From an uncultured Bacteroidia bacterium (GTDB lineage Bacteria; Bacteroidota; Bacteroidia; J057; CALAJH01), in contig CALAJH010000001.1 in NCBI GenBank assembly GCA_937922655.1, positions 1 to 64,000 on the forward strand: a stretch of DNA of 64,000 nucleotides. The letters run 5' to 3'. Made by a program: the position numbers and the translations under genes. The notes below the pieces were generated by a model. It saw only the letters and a list, made by a program, of their open reading frames with translations, was not told the DNA's origin and ran no database searches. Shown one piece after another: positions 8,065 to 17,020 of this stretch; position 1 is the stretch's first letter, and each line of letters starts with the position of its first letter.

Positions 8065-8814
8065 TTAAAATCCAAAGCCCAACTGAAATTGATACGTTCC
8101 CGTTTGGGAATTGCCGTTGTTGAAAGCGGGGGCAATGGTCTGGGTGATGCCCAAGTCGTAGCGCGCGGGTTCGAAGTAGAACCACGATTTTTTGTCTTTG
8201 TCCATGGGAACGGCGATGCCGGCGCCGAAAATCCACGAAAATTCGACGGCTTGGTACTTGGCGCGGTCGTCGACTACGCCGCGTTCGACGGCGCGTTTCA
8301 TATCCGAAGGGTTGTAGGGGTCGGAATAGATTTCGTCGTACCAACGGTAAGGGATGGCCAAAATGTTCACCGCCGGACCCGTGTTGATGTAAATTTTGAC
8401 GTTCTGTAAAAACATGAACCGTGCCAATACGGGGATTTGCACGTAACCCAATTCGAGCCGGTCGGCAAGGGTGAATTTTTGCGCTTTGGCGCCGGCAGGG
8501 ACGGGAACCATTTTATCGTCGGAAAAGGGGCGCGGGTTGTATTCGCCGCCGGGCGTTACGCCGTATTCGCCGCGATAGGCGCCGCCTTTGGGCGTGAGGT
8601 TGATTTCCGGCGCCAACGCCACCCAATCTTTGAGCTTGATGTTGAAAAGAATGCCGAAAAGCGGGCGGTGGTTGTTTTTGTCGTATTTGGTGTGTCCGGA
8701 AAAGCCGGTGTAGTTGTAGCCGAGCTTGATGCCCATGTTGAAATTTTTGCCTTGTTGGGCATAAACGTGGGCGGTGGCGAAAAACACGGCGAGGACGAGC
8801 GTCGAGCGTTTCAT
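8065..8814 (-). CDS. Porin-family outer-membrane beta-barrel protein
   Basis: A 249-residue protein with signal peptide MKRSTLVLAVFFATAHVYAQ. Alternating amphipathic strands follow (GIKLGYNYTGFSGH, WVALAPEINLTPKGG, GYVQIPVLARFMF, VKIYINTGPAVNILA). The C-terminus FQLGFGF ends in the terminal aromatic residue typical of Bam-inserted barrels. It fits the OMP_b-brl_2/PorT-like family of Bacteroidota small barrels. The gene starts 3 bp after the stop of the upstream barrel gene, so the two form an operon. Ligand unknown. Confidence 0.8.
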   Translation of the reverse strand: MKRSTLVLAVFFATAHVYAQQGKNFNMGIKLGYNYTGFSGHTKYDKNNHRPLFGILFNIKLKDWVALAPEINLTPKGGAYRGEYGVTPGGEYNPRPFSDDKMVPVPAGAKAQKFTLADRLELGYVQIPVLARFMFLQNVKIYINTGPAVNILAIPYRWYDEIYSDPYNPSDMKRAVERGVVDDRAKYQAVEFSWIFGAGIAVPMDKDKKSWFYFEPARYDLGITQTIAPAFNNGNSQTGTYQFQLGFGF

Positions 8815-8817
8815 TGT

Positions 8818-9783
8818 TTATTCCGATAAGGCTTTACGTTTTTCGGGTTTGGGTTCGCGGACGGGTTTGGGTTCGCGGGCGGGTTTGGGTTTGGCGTCGC
8901 CGTCTTTGCCGCCGAATTCCCAACCGACGTGAAAAGAAAAGGCTTGGTTGCGCACCTTGCGGTGTTGGTAGAGGAAACCGAGGTCGTAGCGGCCCTCGAA
9001 ATGTAAGCCGTGGTTGCGTACGGGGATGCGAATTCCCGCACCGACGACCATCGCCAAATCAAAAACGGCGAACGAAACGTTTTTACGTTCGATTTCCGCG
9101 TCGCGCAATTCGGCAACGGGGATTTTGTCTTCTTCAACGACCGTTTTGGCCGATCGTTCGGCTTCGGCGTTCTCCAACGGCGCCAAATACTCGTTTTTAA
9201 CCTTGCGAATCAACGCCAAAGACGGAGCAAAACCCACGATGGCGTAAGGTTGGGCGCCCGTTTTCGACAAATTGATTTGCGCCAAAAGCGGAATTTGAAA
9301 ATGACCGAAGGTGTAGTTCCAACTTTTTCCGTAACGCAGCGTGGAGTCCACGGTCGGTAAAGTATCTCTTTTGACGGGGTTGCGGTCGCCGGGTTTTTGG
9401 TAATATTCGATGAAATAAGGTTCGGCCATGCCGAATTTGCCGTTGTCCTTGTAGCTGAATTGGTGTTTGAACGTTCCGCCGCGCAGGTTGAAAAGCGTTT
9501 CGATGCGGAAGGCGAAACGTCTGTCGATTTGCGCAAACATCACGCCGCCCGCGGTAAACGACATTTTTCCCACCGATTCGATGTACGTGGCGTTGTAGCG
9601 TTCGAGCATGTCGGCGTCGTATTCGAGGCCGCCCCAAAGCATCGACCACGACGGTCCGGCTTTCAATCCCCACGTCCATGTTTTGCCCGCCTGTGATGGA
9701 AAGTCGTTGTCGTCGTCCTGTGCCATCGTCGGGGTCGCCGTCCACAGCGCCGCCATCCATGCGGCCATAATAAGTCGGATCAT
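8818..9783 (-). CDS. Outer-membrane beta-barrel protein with Lys/Pro-rich C-terminal tail
   Basis: A 321-residue protein with a signal peptide ending TPTMAQ. Strand-rich sequence follows (WTWGLKAGPSWSMLWGG, MSFTAGGVMFAQIDRRFAFRIE, FGHFQIPLLAQINL, GLHFEGRYDLGFLYQ, QAFSFHVGWEFGG), consistent with an eight-stranded OMP_b-brl_2-like barrel. After the last strand there is a 30-residue tail of EPKP-type repeats (KPKPAREPKPVREPKPEKRK), so it does not end in the usual aromatic. The tail is probably periplasmic and could touch peptidoglycan, which is an inference. First gene of a two-gene operon. Confidence 0.77.
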   Translation of the reverse strand: MIRLIMAAWMAALWTATPTMAQDDDNDFPSQAGKTWTWGLKAGPSWSMLWGGLEYDADMLERYNATYIESVGKMSFTAGGVMFAQIDRRFAFRIETLFNLRGGTFKHQFSYKDNGKFGMAEPYFIEYYQKPGDRNPVKRDTLPTVDSTLRYGKSWNYTFGHFQIPLLAQINLSKTGAQPYAIVGFAPSLALIRKVKNEYLAPLENAEAERSAKTVVEEDKIPVAELRDAEIERKNVSFAVFDLAMVVGAGIRIPVRNHGLHFEGRYDLGFLYQHRKVRNQAFSFHVGWEFGGKDGDAKPKPAREPKPVREPKPEKRKALSE

Positions 9784-10036
9784 TTGCGGTCGTTGTATTG
9801 AAGCGCAATAATAACAATTATTACCGAAATTTAATAATACGGCCTTGGCTAAATTTTTGTCTTTGGTTTTCCGGCGATTTTTGCCGTCAAATCGAATATC
9901 GTCCGGCTTCGTAATCGATTGCCGAATAATTGACCGGACGTTTTTTACAAGCGTTGCGTCTCGGGGTTTCGATATACATACCTAAGCGCTCGTGTTTTTG
10001 ACGGTCGCGCGGGGGACGCGTTGCGTGAATGGGCGG

Positions 10037-13000
10037 CTATTCGGCGGCGGGCAGGGCGAATTCCGCAACCGTTCCGCCTTCGGCGGGAAAGTTAAGCCGG
10101 ATTTTGCCGCCGTATTTTTCGACGATGAGTTTGGACAGGTAAAGCCCCAGACCGCTTCCTTGGCCTTCGGGCAAGGTCGAATAAAACGGTTCGAAAATCC
10201 GGTGGCGGCGGCTTTCGTCCACGCCCGGTCCCTCGTCGCGCACTTGGCAAACGACGAACTTGCCCTCGTCGTTAATCAGTTCGTGAAATTCGACGGTGAT
10301 TTTCCCCTTGTTGTTCGACCATTGGTAGGCGTTGTGCAAAAGGTAGGATAAAACTTTTTCGACGTCCTCGGGCGTAGCAACGGCCTTCGGGTCGGCAAGC
10401 CCTTCGACGACAAGCTCCACGCCGTACGTCAGCGACTGCGCGACGGACTGCCTTGCGTGCTCCAACGCCTGTTTAAGCGGGACGGGGGCGGTGGCGACGG
10501 GTTCGTCGACGGCGGCCAAAGTCCTGAGCGTTTGCGTGATTTTTTCCGTTCGAGCTTCGGCCTGCAAAATGTTTTTGATTGACGAGGCGATTTTGGCAAA
10601 ACGAAGGGCGGCGTCGATGGCTCGTTTTCCCTCCGGCGTTTTCAACAGCGGGACGATTTCTTCGAAGCGGTCGAATCCGATGCCGGCAAAAGCGTCGGCG
10701 TAATAGTCGTTGGCTTCTTTGTCGGGCAAAAGTTGGTTCAATTGGACGAGGGCGTTTTTTTTCGCCTGACGCAAATCGCGGGTGGAGGCGGGGGGATGAG
10801 GGTCGGTAGTCGTTTCCAACATTACGCCAAAGCCGGTTTTATGCTCGGCCTCGAGGTCGACGTAAGCCTTCAAGAGCGGAAGGGTTTCGGTTTTGAGGGA
10901 TTTTTGGGCCAATTCGCCCGAGGCTTTTATCGCGCCCAGCGGCGTATTGATTTCGTGCGAAACGTTTTTGACCAGTTTGCCCACCGACGCCATTTTTTCC
11001 GTCCGTATCAGTTCGTCCTGTGTTTCTTTGAGGCGCGTCAGGGCGTCCGAAAGTTCTTTGGTACGAATTTCAACCTTTCTTTCAAGGTTTTCATAAAGTC
11101 GGGCGTTTTCTATGGAGATGCCGGCTTGCGCGGCGAGCAGATTGACGGTTTCGAAGCGTTGGGGGGTGAAGGCGTCGGTCGTCAGGTTGTTTTCCAAGTA
11201 CAGCACACCCACCACGTCGCCACGGTTCAACACCGGCGTGCAAAGTACGGACTTGACGTTGAAGGCGGCAATGTATTCGTCGCGGGAAAAATCGCCTTCT
11301 TGGGCGGCGTTGTGCAAGACCACGCCCATACGGGTGCGAAAAACGAAATAGACAATCGAACGGGGTAGGTCGTAAAGCGCGTCGAGCGTGGCGCCGGGGG
11401 TGAAGGGATATGGCGTGCCGTCGGCACGGACGGCGGCCTGCACCGCCAGTTTGAAATCGTCGTTTTGCAACAAGAGAACGCCCTTTTCGGCGCCGGCGTT
11501 TTCCATGACCGTGCGCATGAGTTTGTCCAATAGCGCGTTGAGGTTTACCTCCATCGAAAGCGCTTGCGTCGCCTTGATGACCGCGTCGAAGTCAAGGGCG
11601 GAAACCGAGCTCCCGCCCGCGCCGAAGGTCGAAGTCCCGCCCGTCGTCGTGCCTGCTCCAAAGGCGCCGGTCGTCGTGCCGGGAAATTGGGTCGTCGAGG
11701 CAAAAAAGGAACTTGTGCCGCCGAGGAAGGTGGTCGTCGTGGAGGAGCGTGCGGATTTGGCGGTGGATGGGACAAGGAAAGGATGGGCCGCCTCGAGCCT
11801 GCGGACGAGGGCCGTCGCGCCCCAACGTCCGTAGGCGTAGTGGGCTTCGCGAAGATATCCTTGCGCGGCGCGTTCGCGTCCGGATTTGAGGTAAAACTTT
11901 GCCGCCCATTCCGCCGCCAAACCCCAAATATTAAATCCGTTGCCTTTTTTAGCGGCTTCGACGGCCTTGTCGTATTCGGTTTCGGCCTCGCGAACGTTGC
12001 CGGAAAACCGCATCCATTCCGCTTTCAACAAATGAAAACGGCCCGCCCAATTGTCCGCATACACTTCGGCCGATTTTTCCAAGCGTTTCAAAGCTTTTTT
12101 GACCGCCGCGGCCGCGCCGTGTTTTTTCTTCGTCCGCTCCTCCAAACGCATCCTTAGTAGGGCCTCGGCAAAAACGTACTCGTAATGAATGGTGGTGCTA
12201 AGATAGAAATGCAGCTGCGCGCCCATACGCCCCAAAATATTTTCATAAGAAACGGCCGGGTCGTGCACATCGTACAAAGCCATCAAAAAGTCCGTAATCG
12301 AGAGATAGGTTTCGTGCGAGATATAAAGCAATTTCTCAAAAACGGCCGTGCGGGGCGGAAGCTCGTAGTCCATCGGCTTGTCCATCAGAATGCAGGCGTA
12401 CTTTTGCACCGTTTTGGACAATTCGACGTAAAGTGCGTCCTTTTGGCCATGGTAAAAAAACTCGATGTTTCGGGCGGATTCATGAAGGTCGGAAAGCGCC
12501 ACGCCACCGACAATTCCGGTGTAAAAGATGCCGTGCATGGTGTAACGGCCGAACGTGGCCTCGCCCACCTCACGGCAACGTTTGAAGTGTTCGACGGCGG
12601 CGGAAAAAGTTTTATGAAACGGTTCGCGCAAAGGTTGGCTGAAAATCAAGTCTACGGCGTAAGTTTTGGCGTCCGTGAGCGGGCTGCGTCCTTCAAAGCG
12701 CTTATAGAGTTGAATGCCGACGTCCCCGAGATGCCGGGCGTTTTTGATTTCGCCCAAGGCGTTCAATACCAAGGCCACGCCGATGACGTTGAATGTGGAC
12801 GAGGCCGAGGGGCCGTGTTTCAACCAATACGGGACCTGCCACATGGTATTGGCGGGCATCATTTCGGGACGGCCCAAGAATACCGGCGCGGCTATGACCA
12901 TGCCGATTTCCCGCATGAGGTTGACGCGTTCGTCGGTACATTCGGGGGCGTTGATCAATTCGTCTTCGGACTTGTTGCGCAAAAGCCATTTGGCTTTGAG

Positions 13001-15535
13001 CAGCGCCGCAATCGTGGCCAACTGCAGACGTTTGCCGCTTAGGTGATACCCAAACCGAAAACCGAGGCGCCGAAGAATGTCGTCGCCAAGCCGAATGGCC
13101 TCGTCGTGGCGCGAAAGCACGCCGTACATGTTGATTTTGAGTTTGTAGACCTCGGCGATGCGGAAAAAATCCTCGGCGGGAATATTGGCAATGGTTTGGT
13201 TGTAGTAGCGCTCGGCTTTGTCGTAGTCGCCGACGATAAAGGCGCATTCGCCGGCGGCGGTGTAAACCTCGAAGCAAGTCAAAAAGTCGGTCATCCACGC
13301 GTTGTCGGGCAAGAGAGACAGGGCCGTTTCGAGCAGGCGTAAAGCGGAATCGAAAGCGGCCGCGTCCCGCGCTTTTTTACCCGCTTTTGCGAACAGCTTG
13401 GCCATGCGGTTGCGTTCTTCGCCGTCGCGGACTTCGTCCAACACACGGTCGTAGTGGCCGACGGCGTCGAAAAGTTTGTCGTCGTCGTGCGCCAGTTTTC
13501 GGGCAATGCGCAAGTGAAGCGCTTTGACTTTTTCGGGGGCGATGGAATTGTAGGCCGCCTGTTGAATGCGGTCGTGCTGGAAACGAAAAACGTCGCCGCT
13601 TTTGACGACCAACTCCCGATAGGACAAATCGGTTAGTCGTTCGCGAACGTCGGGCAACGACCAACCCGTAACTTCGGCAAGCGTTTTTTCGTCGAAACTT
13701 GCGCCCAAAAGCGCGGCCGTTTGTAGGGCTTCAAGCGAGGTTTCGGGAACCGAGCGCAGTTTTTCCAAAAGAAATTCGACGACGTTGTCCGAAGAGCGCA
13801 ATTTTTCCGCCGCCTCATAGTTGTACGTCCACCGTCCGTCGTTCCAATACAAAATTTTTTCTTCGTAAAGACGGGTCAAAAATTGAGTGACGAAAAACGG
13901 GTTTCCCGCGGTTTTACGAAGAATAAGCTCGGCAAGGGGCTGATGGCGGCCGTCGTCGTTTTTACGGCCGTCGAGCGCGTCGTCAAGCATGGCCTCGATT
14001 TGTAGGCCCGTAAGGTTTTGCAGTCGGAGTTCGACGACCTCGCGAGTTTCGGAAATGGATTTGAGCGTGTCGCGAAGGGGGTGGTCGTCTCCGACTTCGT
14101 TGTCGCGATAGGCGCAAATGAGCATGAGATAGTTGGGGGGCGGGGCCGTCGCTTGGTTTTCGAGCCATTGGAGTGAGGCGGAGTCGGCCCATTGCAGGTC
14201 GTCGAGAAAGACGACGAGCGGATGTTCTCGTTTGGCGAAAACTTTGACGAATTCGCCGAAAAGGTGCTTGGCGCGGTTGAGGGCCTCGTTGCCCGACAAA
14301 TGCACGACGTCGGGTTGGGGGCCGAGAAGCCATTCGAGTTCGGGAACGACGTCGATAATCACTTTGGCGTTGGCGCCGAGGGCGGCGAGAATTTCGGCTT
14401 TCCAATTTTCGATACGCTCCGGGGACTCGGTCAAAATTTGACGCACGAGTTCGCTCAGGGCCTGCGCCACGCCGCTGAACGGCACGTTGCGTTGATACTG
14501 GTCGTATTTTCCCTCAACGAAATAACCTTTTTCCCGCACAAGGGGTTTTTGCACCTCGTGGATAAGGGCCGATTTACCGATGCCCGAAACGCCCGTAATC
14601 GAAACGACGACGCTTCGGCCCGTAACGCACACGCTTTCAAAGGCTTCGAACAAACGTTTGAGTTCGGTTTGCCGGCCATAGAGTTTTTGCGGCGGGCGGA
14701 ACTCTCGCGGCGCGTCGAACCTTCCCGGCACAAAGTCTTCCAACGAACCAAGCCGCGACAAACAATATTCAAGGTCTTGGGCCAAGCCTTCGGCGCTTTG
14801 GTAACGGTCTTCGGCGTTTTTGGCCAAAAGCTTGTGTACCAAGTCCGATATCGGCTTGGGAACCTTGGGATTGACGGCGTGAACGGGCGCGGGATTGAGC
14901 GCCACGTGGCTGTGGACGAGTTCGGCCATGTCCTTGCCCGCAAACGGCGGCCGGCCCGTCAAAAGAAAATACAACGTCGCCCCCAGCGAGTAAAAGTCGG
15001 TGCGGTAGTCCAAATACCGGTTCATGCGCCCGGTTTGTTCGGGGGACATATACGCCGGCGTACCGACGGGCCGTTCCGTGCGGCCCACCGACTCCTGACG
15101 CATGCGCCCGGCGGCGTTGAAGTCGATGATTTTGACTTCGCCCGTTTCGGGGTTGAAAAGGATGTTTTTCGGGTTGACGTCTTTGTGGATGACGTCGGCG
15201 GCGTGAACACGCGCCAACGAACGGGCGATTTGCAAACCGATTTTCAACACCGTTTTGACGTCCACGGGGGCAAGTTCCGTCAATTCCTTACCCCCAAAAT
15301 CCTCCATGACGATGCCGTAGCCGACGGGTGTTTCACCCAAATGGTACGCTTGAACCACTCCCTCCCCGCCTACTTGCGTCAATATGGAATATTCGAGTTC
15401 GAGCAGCGACAAGACTTCGGGTTCCGGATAGGGCGAATTGGCGACTTTGACGATGACGTTGCGGTCGTTTTCCCGGCCCCGGTATACGTTCGTTTTTTCT
15501 CCCGAATAGATTTTTTCGGTTGAGGCGATGTTCAT
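10037..15535 (-). CDS. Giant Ser/Thr kinase - AAA ATPase - TPR - GAF - histidine kinase sensor
   Basis: The protein has 1832 residues and no signal peptide. Order: Ser/Thr kinase (about 10-260) with VIVK (Lys30), catalytic loop HKDVNPKN (Asp119, Asn124) and DFN (138-140) where DFG is usual; AAA_16-type ATPase (about 285-600) with Walker A GVSGIGKS at 315-322 and a Walker B LVVFLDDLQWAD; a long TPR-like helical region (about 690-1290); a Ser/Thr/Gly-rich linker (about 1300-1350); a GAF domain (about 1360-1505); then a coiled coil and histidine kinase with phospho-His1527 (VSHEINTPLGAI), N-box LLHNAYQW, G1 DEGPGVD and G2 GSGLGL. There is about 100 residues of extra sequence between the two dimerisation helices. 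No receiver domain or response regulator is adjacent. The architecture resembles cyanobacterial HstK-type hybrids. Signal unknown. Confidence 0.9.
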   Translation of the reverse strand: MNIASTEKIYSGEKTNVYRGRENDRNVIVKVANSPYPEPEVLSLLELEYSILTQVGGEGVVQAYHLGETPVGYGIVMEDFGGKELTELAPVDVKTVLKIGLQIARSLARVHAADVIHKDVNPKNILFNPETGEVKIIDFNAAGRMRQESVGRTERPVGTPAYMSPEQTGRMNRYLDYRTDFYSLGATLYFLLTGRPPFAGKDMAELVHSHVALNPAPVHAVNPKVPKPISDLVHKLLAKNAEDRYQSAEGLAQDLEYCLSRLGSLEDFVPGRFDAPREFRPPQKLYGRQTELKRLFEAFESVCVTGRSVVVSITGVSGIGKSALIHEVQKPLVREKGYFVEGKYDQYQRNVPFSGVAQALSELVRQILTESPERIENWKAEILAALGANAKVIIDVVPELEWLLGPQPDVVHLSGNEALNRAKHLFGEFVKVFAKREHPLVVFLDDLQWADSASLQWLENQATAPPPNYLMLICAYRDNEVGDDHPLRDTLKSISETREVVELRLQNLTGLQIEAMLDDALDGRKNDDGRHQPLAELILRKTAGNPFFVTQFLTRLYEEKILYWNDGRWTYNYEAAEKLRSSDNVVEFLLEKLRSVPETSLEALQTAALLGASFDEKTLAEVTGWSLPDVRERLTDLSYRELVVKSGDVFRFQHDRIQQAAYNSIAPEKVKALHLRIARKLAHDDDKLFDAVGHYDRVLDEVRDGEERNRMAKLFAKAGKKARDAAAFDSALRLLETALSLLPDNAWMTDFLTCFEVYTAAGECAFIVGDYDKAERYYNQTIANIPAEDFFRIAEVYKLKINMYGVLSRHDEAIRLGDDILRRLGFRFGYHLSGKRLQLATIAALLKAKWLLRNKSEDELINAPECTDERVNLMREIGMVIAAPVFLGRPEMMPANTMWQVPYWLKHGPSASSTFNVIGVALVLNALGEIKNARHLGDVGIQLYKRFEGRSPLTDAKTYAVDLIFSQPLREPFHKTFSAAVEHFKRCREVGEATFGRYTMHGIFYTGIVGGVALSDLHESARNIEFFYHGQKDALYVELSKTVQKYACILMDKPMDYELPPRTAVFEKLLYISHETYLSITDFLMALYDVHDPAVSYENILGRMGAQLHFYLSTTIHYEYVFAEALLRMRLEERTKKKHGAAAAVKKALKRLEKSAEVYADNWAGRFHLLKAEWMRFSGNVREAETEYDKAVEAAKKGNGFNIWGLAAEWAAKFYLKSGRERAAQGYLREAHYAYGRWGATALVRRLEAAHPFLVPSTAKSARSSTTTTFLGGTSSFFASTTQFPGTTTGAFGAGTTTGGTSTFGAGGSSVSALDFDAVIKATQALSMEVNLNALLDKLMRTVMENAGAEKGVLLLQNDDFKLAVQAAVRADGTPYPFTPGATLDALYDLPRSIVYFVFRTRMGVVLHNAAQEGDFSRDEYIAAFNVKSVLCTPVLNRGDVVGVLYLENNLTTDAFTPQRFETVNLLAAQAGISIENARLYENLERKVEIRTKELSDALTRLKETQDELIRTEKMASVGKLVKNVSHEINTPLGAIKASGELAQKSLKTETLPLLKAYVDLEAEHKTGFGVMLETTTDPHPPASTRDLRQAKKNALVQLNQLLPDKEANDYYADAFAGIGFDRFEEIVPLLKTPEGKRAIDAALRFAKIASSIKNILQAEARTEKITQTLRTLAAVDEPVATAPVPLKQALEHARQSVAQSLTYGVELVVEGLADPKAVATPEDVEKVLSYLLHNAYQWSNNKGKITVEFHELINDEGKFVVCQVRDEGPGVDESRRHRIFEPFYSTLPEGQGSGLGLYLSKLIVEKYGGKIRLNFPAEGGTVAEFALPAAE

Positions 15536-15566
15536 GAAATTGTTGGGAATTTAAGCAAGGACAAAG

Positions 15567-15595
15567 CAAAAATAGACAAAACCGCGATACACAAA
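15567..15595 (-). promoter_or_regulatory. Promoter of the giant kinase gene: TTTG-N17-TATTTTTG
   Basis: On the minus strand TTTG (15592-15595) is followed after 17 bp by TATTTTTG (15567-15574). This matches the Bacteroidota -33/-7 consensus. The predicted leader is about 25-30 nt. Confidence 0.6.
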
Positions 15596-15791
15596 CCGAT
15601 TTTTCGCTTAACGAACGGAAAAAACAATCATATGTTTATTTTCAGGGTAAGTATAAAATCGTACGTTGAGAACAATTTTGGTTTTGTGCATGCCGTTTTG
15701 GATGTTGTTGGAATTTTTTTGTATTTTTGGCCCTAAATCGTATTATTACATTGACGCTCGCTTGGCGAATAAAATTTTATTTTGGAAACAA

Positions 15792-15799
15792 TATATTTG
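15792..15799 (+). promoter_or_regulatory. -7 box TATATTTG upstream of the SPFH gene
   Basis: A perfect TAnnTTTG 49 bp before the ATG at 15849. The nearest good TTG (15762-15764) is 27 bp upstream, longer than the usual spacing. Confidence 0.45.
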
Positions 15800-15848
15800 C
15801 AATTTAAAAAGCAAGTTTAATTAAACAACGCATCAAAACCACAGCGTA

Positions 15849-16970
15849 ATGAGCATTTGGAGCAAAATTACCGGTCAGTTCATTGACGTCATCGAATGGA
15901 CGACCGACGACCGGGAGGTGTTGATAGCCAAATTTCCCGACAAGGACAAGGAAGTCAAAATGGGGGCGCAACTGACGGTGCGTCCGGGTCAGGCCGCCAT
16001 CTTGGTGAACGAAGGCAAACTGGCCGACGTGTTCATGGAAGGCCGCCACGAACTCACGACGCGAAACATGCCGATAATGACCACGCTCAAATCGTGGAAG
16101 TACGGCTTCAATTCGCCGTTCAAAGTCGATATCTACTACGTCAATCTTCAAGAATTTGCGGGTTTGAAGTGGGGGACGCCCAATCCGATACAATTTTTCG
16201 ACCCGCATTATTCGTTGGTCGACCTTCGGGCCTTCGGTTCGGTTACGTTTCGGATTCAAGACCCCGCCAAGTTTTTCACCAAGTTCGCCGGCACCGATTC
16301 CGAAGTTACGCTTTCGGAATTTACGCCTCATTTCCGCGACGTCATCGTCGAAGAATTCAGCAAAGGCCTCAAACGTTCGGGGCAATCGCTGGCCGAAATC
16401 ATCGTCAACGCCCAAGAACTCGGCGGCATGCTCACCCCCATTTTACAGGCGGAATTTGACCGTGTCGGCGTACAAATTTTGCGTTTCGCCATTGCCAGCG
16501 TTTCCGTTCCCGAAGAACTCGAAAAGCAAATCAAGGAAGAAGAACGCGAGTTGCGTATGAAGCGTCGTTCGATGTCCATCGACAACGAGGCGCAAATGCA
16601 ACGCATGATGAACGAGTTCCAGATGAAGATGTCGGAGGCCAACCTTTCCCAAAACATCGGCGACATGGACAAATACGTCAAGTTTCAGATGGGGCAGGGA
16701 ATGACGACTCCGGGAACGGGCGGCGGGGAGATGTCCGAAATGGCGCGTACCATGATGCAAATGCAGATGATGCAGCAAATGATGCAGCAAAATCCGGCCG
16801 GCGCGCCCCAACAAGCGCCTTCTGCACCCCAACAGCCGGCCGCCGCCCAGACCATGACCCGCGAACAAGTCATGGCCACGCTCAAAGAACTCGGCGAACT
16901 CAAAGCGGCGGGCATCCTTTCCGACGCCGAATTCGACGCCAAAAAACAAGAACTGCTCGCCCGGCTCTAA
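15849..16970 (+). CDS. SPFH-domain protein with C-terminal SHOCT
   Basis: A 373-residue soluble protein. Residues about 10-250 are an SPFH/virion-core-like domain of the YdjI/YdfJ-associated type (MSIWSKITGQFIDVIEW, LTVRPGQAAILVNEGKLADVF, FFDPHYSLVDLRAFGSVTFRI). Residues 255-340 are Met/Gln-rich (MQMQMMQQMMQQ, then Pro/Ala/Gln). The last 35 residues (EQVMATLKELGELKAAGIL, then SDAEFDAKKQELL) are a clear SHOCT module, a short oligomerisation/targeting domain. It has no transmembrane segment, unlike flotillins. It likely forms a cytoplasmic membrane-associated scaffold. It is followed 3 bp later by the gldN region. Confidence 0.85.
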   Translation: MSIWSKITGQFIDVIEWTTDDREVLIAKFPDKDKEVKMGAQLTVRPGQAAILVNEGKLADVFMEGRHELTTRNMPIMTTLKSWKYGFNSPFKVDIYYVNLQEFAGLKWGTPNPIQFFDPHYSLVDLRAFGSVTFRIQDPAKFFTKFAGTDSEVTLSEFTPHFRDVIVEEFSKGLKRSGQSLAEIIVNAQELGGMLTPILQAEFDRVGVQILRFAIASVSVPEELEKQIKEEERELRMKRRSMSIDNEAQMQRMMNEFQMKMSEANLSQNIGDMDKYVKFQMGQGMTTPGTGGGEMSEMARTMMQMQMMQQMMQQNPAGAPQQAPSAPQQPAAAQTMTREQVMATLKELGELKAAGILSDAEFDAKKQELLARL

Positions 16971-17020
16971 ACATGCCGGAACGATTTTTGCCGTCTTCGC
17001 ATTGGTTAATCCGCTTTCGC

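Larger units (their letters stand above)
15536..15848. other. AT-rich divergent promoter region
   Basis: 313 bp between the giant kinase (minus) and the SPFH gene (plus). It holds promoter elements for both directions, listed separately, and otherwise only AT-rich sequence with no ORF or RNA that I can recognise. Confidence 0.6.
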
